From contig NZ_LN997848.1 of assembly GCF_001511835.1 (NCBI RefSeq), positions 2,322,001 through 2,386,000 on the forward strand: a stretch of 64,000 bases of DNA, in the 5' to 3' direction. Origin of the DNA: Magnetospirillum sp. XM-1. GTDB lineage: Bacteria; Pseudomonadota; Alphaproteobacteria; Rhodospirillales; Magnetospirillaceae. This document shows positions 51,997 to 59,520 of the stretch, piece after piece. Position 1 is the first letter of the stretch; each line of letters begins with the position of its first letter. The notes beneath the pieces were generated by a model. It was given only the letters and a program-made list of their open reading frames with translations. It was not told where the DNA came from and did not search any database. The translations under genes and the position numbers were made by a program.

Positions 51997-52351
51997 AAAA
52001 TCTTCCATGCAGGGCTGTGTGGATCGACGGATCTGAGTCCCTCCAGATTAGCATAGGTGCAGCCTAAAGCATCAAGATTTTGGGGGGAAAGGCCATCCCT
52101 CGTCCCATGGGGCTCTCCGATTTTTCGCGTGATCCGCCTGCGGGGAGGGCGGGGGGCTTTTTATGCGGTTGCGTCTCAACCGCTTGTATTGGCGGCCAGG
52201 CGAGGCGATTTATTCTGCTTTATCGTCTGCGTGGCGTGCTCTCGCCTATATCTGGCTGGAGTAATTGTGCTAAAAAGCGCGGGCCGACAGCGGCGACGAA
52301 TGCCGTGGACCTTGGTCGCGTCTGCCGCGTGATTTTGTTGAGTGGTGCTGG
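51997..52351. other. Gene-free region upstream of the second magnetosome block
   Basis: No supported gene. The promoter of the mamE-like/limJ/mamO'QRB block should lie here, as should that of the divergent small membrane gene. An open frame from 52057 lacks a ribosome site and protein-like composition. TTGTAT (about 52187) and TTATTC (about 52212) are weak boxes at a poor spacing. Confidence 0.45.
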
Positions 52352-54106
52352 ATGACGATGCTTGATGGCGACGCGAACACCGGGGGACGCCCCAAAGCCC
52401 CTCGCAGCAAGGATTTGAAGCGCTACCTCATGCTGATGGGCGTGGTGGCCTTGATCGTGCTGTTCGGCGCCTTCATTTTTCGCCAGCAGGCGGGCGGCAA
52501 CCGCCTTGGAACCCTGATCCGGCAATTGGGTCACGGCGCCGTCACCGCTCCGGTGCTTCCCCTTCCTGCGAACGCACTTGCGGGGGCTCCGGCGGCGACG
52601 GGAGTTTCGGCCCTGCCGCCGGTCATGGAGGCCGGGGCTGCCCAGGTGGGCGGCGGCGGCGGGGGATTTTCCCGCGTCGTCTCCCTTTTGCGTCATAGCG
52701 TCGTGAGCGTGACCGCATCGTCGTCGGGCCGCGCCGCCGCACCCAAGACCCTGATGCCGCCCGGTCCCGACGTCTTGCCGCGTTTCGCCAATCCGACCAC
52801 CACCACGGTGGAAAATATCGGCACCGGGGTGATCGTTCGCGACGACGGTTTGATCGTCACCAATTTTCATGTGGTGCGTGGCGCCAATTCGGTTCTCGTC
52901 TCGGTGTCGGACAACGGGGGGGCGACCCGCTATTCGGCTGAGATCGTCAAGATGGACGAGGCGCTCGACCTCGCCTTGCTGAAGATTGCTCCCAGGGCGC
53001 CGCTGACCTCGGCGGTCTTGGGCGACAGCAGCGCGGTGCTGGTCGCCGACGAAGTGATCGCCATCGGGACTCCCTTCGGTCTGGACATGTCCGTCAGCCG
53101 CGGCATCATTTCCGCCAAGGGCAAGTCCATGGTGATCGAGGGCGTCACCCATTCCAAGCTGCTGCAGACCGATGCCGCCATCAATCAGGGCAATTCCGGC
53201 GGGCCGCTGGTGATTGCCGACGGCACGGTGATCGGCATCAATACCGCCATCTACACCCCCAGCGGTGCTTTCGCCGGAATCGGTTTCGCCGTGCCCAGCA
53301 ATCAGGTCCGCCGGTTCGTGGAAGATGAAGTGAATGGCCTGCCCGCCGCCGCCGCCGCGGGCCCCGCCATGGGAGCCGTCGCGTTTCGGGCTCCGGGGTC
53401 GGGCGGCGTGGGGGCGGCCGGTCCGGCCATCGCGGCGGGGGTGCCTTCGCCCCATACCGATGGTCGACAGGCCATGGCTTGCGACAACTGCCATCAGATC
53501 ATCGGTGCCGCGGCGGGGCCCATCGCCTTCGCTCAGCCCATGATGCCCGTCGCCGCGCCGCCGCCCGCCGCGCCGCCCATCCAGGCCAATGCCGCCAATC
53601 CCCATGCCGACAACCGCCGGAACATGAATTGCGCCGGTTGCCATCAGATCATCGGTGCCGGTGCCGGGCCGGTCGCCTTCGCTCAGCCGGGGGCGGGCGG
53701 ATATCAGTTCGCCCAGCAGCCCGGCGGTCTGGCGGTCAATGTCCAAGGCGCGCGCGGCGGAATCGGGTCCAGAATGGCCGGTCACAGCCTGCACGGCGCC
53801 GCCTTGGCGCCCCTGTCTCCGCAGATGAGCCTGCAGACCGGTCTGCCGGTCGGGCGCGGCGTGCTGATCACCGGCGTTTCCCCCAACACGGCGGCGGCAA
53901 ACGCCGGATTGCGGCCGGGCGATGTTCTGCTCAAGATCGACGGCCGCCCCGTCGCCCTCCCCCATGAGGCGGTCGCCATCATGGGGGAAATGTCGGTCGG
54001 CGGGTCCGTCCGTCTGGGAGTCTTGCGCGATGGAGGCGTCCGCAACATGACTTTGATTGCCGGGGCCGCCGCGGGAACGCCGCCGCCCGGCAACGGGCCG
54101 TGGTGA
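52352..54106 (+). CDS. MamE-like protease with two magnetochrome motifs and one PDZ
   Basis: 584 residues. Same plan as MamE up to the first PDZ: span (about 26-46), trypsin-like domain with intact triad His173, Asp206 and Ser282, CxxCH at 377-381 (CDNCH) and 427-431 (CAGCH), and a PDZ domain (about 495-575). The second PDZ is missing. Clearly diverged from MamE outside the protease core, so an older duplicate. It heads the second magnetosome block; functional overlap with MamE is inference. Confidence 0.92.
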   Translation: MTMLDGDANTGGRPKAPRSKDLKRYLMLMGVVALIVLFGAFIFRQQAGGNRLGTLIRQLGHGAVTAPVLPLPANALAGAPAATGVSALPPVMEAGAAQVGGGGGGFSRVVSLLRHSVVSVTASSSGRAAAPKTLMPPGPDVLPRFANPTTTTVENIGTGVIVRDDGLIVTNFHVVRGANSVLVSVSDNGGATRYSAEIVKMDEALDLALLKIAPRAPLTSAVLGDSSAVLVADEVIAIGTPFGLDMSVSRGIISAKGKSMVIEGVTHSKLLQTDAAINQGNSGGPLVIADGTVIGINTAIYTPSGAFAGIGFAVPSNQVRRFVEDEVNGLPAAAAAGPAMGAVAFRAPGSGGVGAAGPAIAAGVPSPHTDGRQAMACDNCHQIIGAAAGPIAFAQPMMPVAAPPPAAPPIQANAANPHADNRRNMNCAGCHQIIGAGAGPVAFAQPGAGGYQFAQQPGGLAVNVQGARGGIGSRMAGHSLHGAALAPLSPQMSLQTGLPVGRGVLITGVSPNTAAANAGLRPGDVLLKIDGRPVALPHEAVAIMGEMSVGGSVRLGVLRDGGVRNMTLIAGAAAGTPPPGNGPW

Positions 54107-54149
54107 AAGGTAAAGAATTCCGGGTTGTTCTGTGATGATGGAGCACGAG

Positions 54150-55097
54150 ATGGCGACGAACCGACGGCCCCGCGCCAAGGGGACCCCCGGCGACAAGCTC
54201 GGGAAGGGAGGCGGCGATGCCGCGCTCGCCCCGGCTGCCGACGCCGAGATTCCGGCATCTTCCGTGCCGGAGCCCGCCGCCCCCATATCTGCGCCTCCGG
54301 CTCCGGTGATCAAGCCGGTGGGAGGGGATGCCTGGGCGTCGCTGCTGAGCGGTTCGCCCTGGTCTTCCCCCGGAGCGGCAAGCCCGACGGAGGCGGCGCT
54401 CAAGCCGGTTATGCCGAGCGCATTGGCGGCGGCGGTTGCCAATGCGCCGCCTGAAGCCGCCCCGTTCACCGAGCTTGTCTCCCACTGGTCGCCGCCTTTC
54501 CGGCGGCAGCCGGATCGGGAGTATGAAGAGATCAATCCCGCCGAGGCGGCAATCCCGGTGACGGCCGCGGCGCCCGAGCCCGAGCCCGAGCCGGTCCCCG
54601 AACCCGAACCTGAACCCGAGCCGGAAGCGGCTCACGATCATGCCGCGACCGAGACCGAGGGAGTTACCGAAATGATGACGAGTGATGTTGAGCTTGAGAT
54701 TGAGATTGAGATTGCTTCGGATGTGGAGGTCGTCGAGGCCCCCGCCGTGATCGAGCCGTCTCCCCGGCCGCAGGCATTTTCCCACTCGACGGCCTATGCC
54801 TATCCGGCGGAACCGGCCCCGGCGGTGGAGACGGCGGCAGAGGCCGCCCCTGCCGGCCCTGCCGAAAATCCGGTCAAGGAGGTTCCCGTGGAGGACCTGT
54901 TCACCGGGATCTTCAATGTGGCGGATTCGGCCGTGCGCGGCGCCATCGGCGCCTCCACCGATCTGCTGAGGGATCCCAAGTCCCTGGGCGGTAAGCTTTC
55001 CGTCGCGGGGCAGAGTCTGGTCCATTCCATCAAGGGACGCTTCAATGCTTTGCTGGCTCCGCGCCACGGCGCCAAAAGCAACGGTGATGAATTCTAG
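54150..55097 (+). CDS. limJ: LimJ, MamJ-like acidic protein
   Basis: 315 residues. Start MATNRRPRAKGTPG and the DAWASLLSGSPWSS segment parallel MamJ. An acidic Glu/Pro region (about 145-170 and 175-200) is shorter and not a long tandem repeat. VPVEDLFTGIFN near 248 matches VPVEDLLGGIFG of MamJ. Known from AMB-1 as limJ, redundant with mamJ in chain maintenance and MamK dynamics. ATG at 54150 follows GGAG and is the analogue of the MamJ start. Confidence 0.9.
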   Translation: MATNRRPRAKGTPGDKLGKGGGDAALAPAADAEIPASSVPEPAAPISAPPAPVIKPVGGDAWASLLSGSPWSSPGAASPTEAALKPVMPSALAAAVANAPPEAAPFTELVSHWSPPFRRQPDREYEEINPAEAAIPVTAAAPEPEPEPVPEPEPEPEPEAAHDHAATETEGVTEMMTSDVELEIEIEIASDVEVVEAPAVIEPSPRPQAFSHSTAYAYPAEPAPAVETAAEAAPAGPAENPVKEVPVEDLFTGIFNVADSAVRGAIGASTDLLRDPKSLGGKLSVAGQSLVHSIKGRFNALLAPRHGAKSNGDEF

Positions 55098-55155
55098 TGG
55101 TTCTCGCGGGATGGGCGATAGAGGACAGGAATCCGAATGAGCTTGGAACTCAGCC

Positions 55156-56013
55156 ATGATTGAAGTCGGCGAGACCATGGGCGAATTGCCCACCAACAAG
55201 ATCGTGTTTTGCGAACGGTCATGGAAGACGCCTGTCTCGATCCTGGCCTTCTTGATCTTCGTGACCTTCGCTTGGGGGATCTATCTCCTGGACCATTACG
55301 ACGAGGACGACAATTTCCATGGGGCCGACGATCTGTCGGTGGGTCAGTTCCTGGTGCGCAACATCGCCATGCCGCATGTGCAGCGGCTGTATCACACGGT
55401 TCCCCCTGCTGTGGTCGGGGTCGGCGGCGGCGGGGTCAATGCCGGTCCGGTGGCCTCGGGGGCCATCGTGGGGGCCAACGGCTATGTGATCACCACCTTG
55501 CATTCGGTGTCCAATCTGCCGGAGATTTCGGTCCAGGTGGCGACGACGGGTGGGATCCGGCGCTTTCCGGCCCAGGTGGTGAAGACCATTCCGGGGCATG
55601 ATCTGGCGCTGCTGAAGATGCAGACCACCGAGAAGTTCCTGCATTTCCGCATGGCCGACGTCCAGACGGTGGTGCCGGGTCAGCAGGTCTTCGCCTTCGG
55701 CCGCAACATGGCGGGGGCGCCGCTGGTGCGCCAGGGCCTGGTGCAATCGGCGGATGCGCCGCTGGCGGTGGGGGCGACCCAGATCACCCATCTGCTGCGT
55801 TCGGACGCGGTCTACAGCTGGGAACAGACCGGCGGCCCGCTGGTCAACGCCCAGGGTGATCTGGTGGGCATCAACATCGCCGCTACCGGCCCCGCCGGCA
55901 AGGTGGAAGGCTTCACGGTGCCGGCCCAGGTGATCGTGTCCCATCTTCAGGACGTGGTTCGCTTCAAGAAGGGCGCTCCGGCCGGAAAGTCGGGCGTTCC
56001 CGCCGGTCCTTAG
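55156..56013 (+). CDS. MamO', truncated MamO with protease-like domain only
   Basis: 285 residues. Residues 1-272 equal MamO except Thr104 and Thr247-type changes to Ala; the triad positions His116, Asp149 and Thr225 are kept, so it is likewise a pseudoprotease. After FKKG it diverges to a short tail APAGKSGVPAGP and stops, removing the whole TauE-type transporter. It could compete with or assist MamO in binding metal or MamE; inference. Confidence 0.9.
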   Translation: MIEVGETMGELPTNKIVFCERSWKTPVSILAFLIFVTFAWGIYLLDHYDEDDNFHGADDLSVGQFLVRNIAMPHVQRLYHTVPPAVVGVGGGGVNAGPVASGAIVGANGYVITTLHSVSNLPEISVQVATTGGIRRFPAQVVKTIPGHDLALLKMQTTEKFLHFRMADVQTVVPGQQVFAFGRNMAGAPLVRQGLVQSADAPLAVGATQITHLLRSDAVYSWEQTGGPLVNAQGDLVGINIAATGPAGKVEGFTVPAQVIVSHLQDVVRFKKGAPAGKSGVPAGP

Positions 56014-56014
56014 A

Positions 56015-56040
56015 CGTATGAGGGGCGTTTCCTTCATACG
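56015..56040 (+). promoter_or_regulatory. Intercistronic hairpin before mamQ, second copy
   Basis: Identical to the hairpin at 18459-18484 (CGTATGAGG pairing with CCTTCATACG). It begins two bases after the mamO' stop, so the duplication junction lies between the mamO' stop and this hairpin. Confidence 0.5.
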
Positions 56041-56060
56041 ACGAGCTTAGAGAGGCGGAT

Positions 56061-56879
56061 ATGGCATTAGGCGACGCGAATGTTGGTTCGGCCCCTGGGG
56101 TCGACTTCAGTGCGCTGCAACGGGTGAAGCAGTCGGAGGAGCTGCTTGCCCAGTTGTACGTGGTGGAGGAGACGCCGCGTCGTTTGGGGCGTGGGCCGGT
56201 GCACGCTCTTATGGTCATATCGGTTTTGTCGGTTGTTGCGTTCATCGCGACGTTGCTGATGCGCTACAACACCTTCGTGACCATGTCGGAAGACACGCAG
56301 GCGAAGCGGTCCAATTACGAGGTGATGATCCAGCGCCGGGACAATCTGTTCGGCAATCTTGTGAAGCTGACGCTGAACCATGCTGCATTGGAGCACTCGA
56401 TCTTCTCGCATACCTCGGACAAGCGGACCGAGGGCGTTGAGGCTGGCAAGGGCGGCCCTATCGGCTCGGCGCTGGAACAGCTGATGAAGCAGGGCGGGAT
56501 CGGCAAGCTTCTGGGTGATATTGGGGGCGGCAAGGCGCTGCTGGGGGCCGACGGAGGCTTCGGCAATGCGCTGGGCCGTTTGATGGCGGTGGTGGAGCAG
56601 TATCCGACCATCCAGTCGGTGGACACCTACAAGCATATGATGACGTCGCTGGTGGAGATGGAAGACCGCATCGCGACGCGTCGGGAGGATTACAACGCCG
56701 CCGCCTCGACCTACAACATCGAGATCACCAAGTGGCCGTGGAACTATCTGGCGTTCATCACCGGGTTCAAGCGGGCGGAGTATTTCCAGGAAAAGCCGGC
56801 GGGCGACACGCCGATCATCACGCCGCAGCTGTTCCAGGAACTGTTGCCTCTCAACCATGCGCAGGACATCAAGAAATGA
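56061..56879 (+). CDS. mamQ: MamQ, second copy
   Basis: 272 residues, identical in protein to MamQ at 18505-19323; a single silent base change was seen (GAT to GAC in the VDTYKHM stretch). LemA-type fold with one span. Also overlaps the following mamR by ATGA. Two functional copies explain redundancy when one is lost. Confidence 0.96.
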   Translation: MALGDANVGSAPGVDFSALQRVKQSEELLAQLYVVEETPRRLGRGPVHALMVISVLSVVAFIATLLMRYNTFVTMSEDTQAKRSNYEVMIQRRDNLFGNLVKLTLNHAALEHSIFSHTSDKRTEGVEAGKGGPIGSALEQLMKQGGIGKLLGDIGGGKALLGADGGFGNALGRLMAVVEQYPTIQSVDTYKHMMTSLVEMEDRIATRREDYNAAASTYNIEITKWPWNYLAFITGFKRAEYFQEKPAGDTPIITPQLFQELLPLNHAQDIKK

Positions 56880-57130
56880 TCTGGACGGCGGTGATCAAGG
56901 GGAGCGCGCTGGTGACCTTCGTGCAGGGCGCCATGGTGCTGGTGGACAAGATCTTCGGCGAGGAGATCTTGCCGCACCGGATCTACAGCAGCGCGGAAGC
57001 CTCGCAATTGCTGGGGATGGACCGTCTCGAGGTGCTGGGCCTGATTCGTTCGGGGACGATCAAGGCGAAGAAGGTGGGCGATAATTATCGTATCCTGGGC
57101 TCCAATCTTGTGGATTACATGAACCGATGA
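56876..57130 (+). CDS. mamR: MamR, second copy
   Basis: 84 residues, identical to the protein at 19320-19574. Hydrophobic N-terminus and excisionase-like HTH (YSSAEASQLLGMDRLEVLGL). Overlaps mamQ and mamB copies by four bases each. Confidence 0.9.
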   Translation: MIWTAVIKGSALVTFVQGAMVLVDKIFGEEILPHRIYSSAEASQLLGMDRLEVLGLIRSGTIKAKKVGDNYRILGSNLVDYMNR

Positions 57131-58017
57131 AGTTCGAAAATTGCAGGGATTGCCGCGAGGAAGTGGTGTGGTGGGCCTTTACCGCCGACATCTGCATGAC
57201 CCTGTTCAAGGGGGTCCTCGGGCTGATGAGCGGCAGCGTGGCGCTGGTGGCGGATTCGTTGCATTCGGGGGCGGACGTGGTGGCCAGCGGGGTGACCCAG
57301 CTCAGCTTGAAGATTTCGAACAAGCCAGCGGATGAGCGCTATCCGTTCGGCTACGGCAACATCCAATACATCTCGTCGTCCATCGTGGGCTCCTTGCTGC
57401 TGATCGGGGCCAGCTTCTTGATGTACGGCTCGGTGATGAAGCTGATCTCGGGGACCTACGAGGCGCCGAGCATCTTCGCGGCGGTTGGGGCGTCGGTGAC
57501 GGTGATCGTCAACGAGCTGATGTATCGCTACCAGATCTGCGTGGGCAACGAAAACAACAGCCCGGCCATCATCGCCAATGCCTGGGACAACCGGTCCGAC
57601 GCCATCTCGTCGGCGGCGGTGATGGTCGGCGTGATCGCCTCGGTGATCGGCTTTCCCATCGCCGACACCATCGCGGCCATCGGCGTCTCGGCCCTGGTGG
57701 GACGCATCGGCCTGGAACTGATCGGAACCTCGATCCACGGCCTGATGGACAGCTCGGTGGATACGGAATTGCTGCAGACCGCCTGGCAGGTGGCCATGGA
57801 CACGCCCATGGTCCACAGCATCTATTTCCTGCGCGGTCGCCATGTGGGCGAGGACGTGCAGTTCGACATCCGCCTGCGGGTCGATCCCAATCTGCGCATC
57901 AAGGACAGTTCCATGGTGGCCGAGGCGGTACGCTGGCGCATCCAGGAGGAAATCCCCCACGCCCGCGACATCCGCCTGTTCGTCAGCCCGGCACCCGCCG
58001 CCGCGGCACGGGCCTGA
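57127..58017 (+). CDS. mamB: MamB, second copy
   Basis: 296 residues, equal to MamB at 19571-20461 but for Arg270 to Trp in the cytoplasmic domain (AVRRRI to AVRWRI). Metal-site residues His46, Asp50, Asp154 and Asp158 kept. The change lies away from the transport site but in the domain used for dimer contact, so it might alter regulation. No mamS follows; identity ends 13 bases after the stop. Confidence 0.95.
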   Translation: MKFENCRDCREEVVWWAFTADICMTLFKGVLGLMSGSVALVADSLHSGADVVASGVTQLSLKISNKPADERYPFGYGNIQYISSSIVGSLLLIGASFLMYGSVMKLISGTYEAPSIFAAVGASVTVIVNELMYRYQICVGNENNSPAIIANAWDNRSDAISSAAVMVGVIASVIGFPIADTIAAIGVSALVGRIGLELIGTSIHGLMDSSVDTELLQTAWQVAMDTPMVHSIYFLRGRHVGEDVQFDIRLRVDPNLRIKDSSMVAEAVRWRIQEEIPHARDIRLFVSPAPAAAARA

Positions 58018-58076
58018 GCGAGAGAGGGGCCGCCCGCGCCATGGGCGGCGGGCAGTTTAGTTCCATCGGAAGGGGT

Positions 58077-58325
58077 TCAGACCCGACGGTGACGGGCGGC
58101 GGCGGATCCGTAGATCAGACCGGCCATCAAGCCGACGGCGACGGCGGCGCCCAGCGGACCGCCGGCTAGGGCGCCCAAGCCGACACCGGCCATCTTGCCC
58201 ATGGTCAGGAAGCCCGCGGCCTTGGCGGTTCCAGCCGCCACGGCGCCACCGGCACCGGCGACGGTGGAACGAACGACCGCGCGGGACCCGGCGGAAGGAG
58301 AGAAGGTGGCGGCTTGACGGCTCAT
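58077..58325 (-). CDS. Small Gly/Ala-rich membrane protein, possible magnetosome protein
   Basis: 82 residues. Residues 20-75 are Gly/Ala-rich and hydrophobic (FLTMGKMAGVGLGALAGGPL, then GAAVAVGLMAGLIYGS) with a basic end AARHRRV. GAGGAG stands eight bases before the ATG at 58325. Composition recalls MamG and related island proteins; no exact family known. It faces the end of the second mamB copy. Confidence 0.65.
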   Translation of the reverse strand: MSRQAATFSPSAGSRAVVRSTVAGAGGAVAAGTAKAAGFLTMGKMAGVGLGALAGGPLGAAVAVGLMAGLIYGSAAARHRRV

Positions 58326-58464
58326 GGGGCATCTCCTCGGCTGTGATTGCGAACAAATCGCATCTACAGAAAGCCGCAATTGCCACTCATTGTCAATGGG
58401 TATTCGCATCGCCCCCGATGAGCCGCGCGGATTGCCGTGCCGCTTGAGGGGGGGGGCGCCCGCC

Positions 58465-58890
58465 TCAGTCGGCGGTTTCGTCGGCGGCCAGCGGAACTCC
58501 GAACAGCTCCAGGCGGTGGCCCACGACCCGGTAGCCGTAGCGCGTGGCGATTTCCTTTTGCAGGGATTCGATCTCCTCGCTGGAGAATTCGATGACCTTG
58601 CCGGTTTTCAGGTCGATCAGGTGATCGTGGTGATCACCGCCAGCTTCTTCGTAGCGGGCGCGGCCGTCGCCGAAATCGTGCCGCTTCAAGATGGCCGTTT
58701 CCTCGAACAGCCGCACGGTGCGATAGACCGTGGCGATGCTGATATGGGGATCGATCTCGGCCGCCCGGCGGTAGACTTCCTCCACATCCGGATGGTCGGA
58801 GGACTCGGACAGGACGCGGGCGATGACCCGGCGCTGGCCGGTCATCTTCATGTTCTTGTCGATGCAACGTTGTTCGATTCGAGAAATCAT
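58465..58890 (-). CDS. fur: Fur-family iron-responsive repressor
   Basis: 141 residues. Winged helix (MTGQRRVIARVLSESSDHPD, HISIATVYRTVRLFEE) and a C-terminal metal-binding domain with GDHHDHLIDLKTGKVIEF and His125-type ligand (VGHRLELFG). It lacks the CxxC pairs of the structural zinc site, as many alphaproteobacterial Fur/Mur/Irr-type proteins do. Inside the island it could tie magnetosome genes to iron status. Upstream in-frame codons give an unlikely extension. Confidence 0.88.
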   Translation of the reverse strand: MISRIEQRCIDKNMKMTGQRRVIARVLSESSDHPDVEEVYRRAAEIDPHISIATVYRTVRLFEETAILKRHDFGDGRARYEEAGGDHHDHLIDLKTGKVIEFSSEEIESLQKEIATRYGYRVVGHRLELFGVPLAADETAD

Positions 58891-58995
58891 GGCCGTCTCA
58901 TCCGATTTTTCCTGCCGGTTCAGGGGGAACGGTACCATCAAGGGAGAGGTTGGCAAAGCGCGAGAGCGCAACCGCGCGTTTCGCTGCCGTCGCGG

Positions 58996-59421
58996 TCATA
59001 TAGCGTCCTGCTGTGCGGAGCCGGGGGCGGTCAGTGAGCCGATGATCTGGCATTGGGCGACCACCTGTCCGCAGCAATTCTTCATCTTCCGCAATTCGTC
59101 GCGCAAAAGGGTGAGGTCGGCAATTTTGCGTTCCACCTCGTCAAGATGGAGGAGAACCATCTGATCGGCACCTTCGCACGGGGAATCGGGTCGTTCGGCC
59201 AGAGTCAGCAGGGCACGGATGGAATCGATGGAAAAGCCCAGATCGCGGCCCCGGCGAATGAAGCGGAGCCGCTGAAGATGGTGGTCCTCATATTGACGAA
59301 AGCCGCCCTGGCTCCGTGCCGGCGGCGGCAGTAGCCCGATCTTCTCGTAATAGCGGATGGTTTCGATGTTGACGCCGGTCTGCCGGCTGAGGCCGCCGAT
59401 ATTGAAGGGCTGAAGCGTCAT
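58996..59421 (-). CDS. MerR-family metal-responsive activator (CadR/PbrR/ZntR type)
   Basis: 141 residues. HTH (FNIGGLSRQTGVNIETIRYYEK), the family's GLLPPPARSQGGFRQY, a dimer helix (about 80-115) and Cys in DSPCEGAD plus NCCGQVVAQC as metal ligands. Divergent from a P1B ATPase, with a MerR-type promoter between them. Expected to sense Zn, Cd or Pb; Hg is less likely as no mer genes are present. Confidence 0.9.
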   Translation of the reverse strand: MTLQPFNIGGLSRQTGVNIETIRYYEKIGLLPPPARSQGGFRQYEDHHLQRLRFIRRGRDLGFSIDSIRALLTLAERPDSPCEGADQMVLLHLDEVERKIADLTLLRDELRKMKNCCGQVVAQCQIIGSLTAPGSAQQDAI

Positions 59422-59430
59422 GATTTTCCG

Positions 59431-59461
59431 TTGACTCTGTAGTGGCTCCAGGGTCCATGCT
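59431..59461 (+). promoter_or_regulatory. MerR-type promoter/operator of the metal ATPase gene
   Basis: TTGACT (59431-59436) and CATGCT (59456-59461) are 19 bases apart, the over-long spacer typical of MerR-activated promoters. The spacer holds a dyad: GACTCTGTAG and CTCCAGGGTC, complementary at eight of ten positions. It lies between the divergent merR-type gene and the ATPase gene. Confidence 0.8.
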
Positions 59462-59520
59462 CCACTTGAATCGGGTGATTGTCCAGCGCGATCACGGACC
59501 GCGTCGAAGGAGTTCGGGTC

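Larger units (their letters stand above)
55124..58030 (+). repeat. Recent duplicate of mamO 5' part and mamQRB
   Basis: Two segments match the mamAB operon almost base for base: 55124-55974 with 14967-15817 (851 bp, about six differences seen) and 56015-58030 with 18459-20474 (about 2 kb, four differences seen). mamP, mamA and the 3' part of mamO are missing between them. Homology to the end of mamN extends less exactly upstream to about 55098. Confidence 0.9.

Noticed and set aside
52057..52332. Open frame of 91 codons upstream of the mamE-like gene
   Set aside because: No ribosome site, Arg/Trp-rich composition and overlap with the expected promoter region.
52220..54535. A 771-codon minus-strand open frame opposite the mamE-like gene
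   Set aside because: Same kind of shadow as opposite mamE; no protein-like features.
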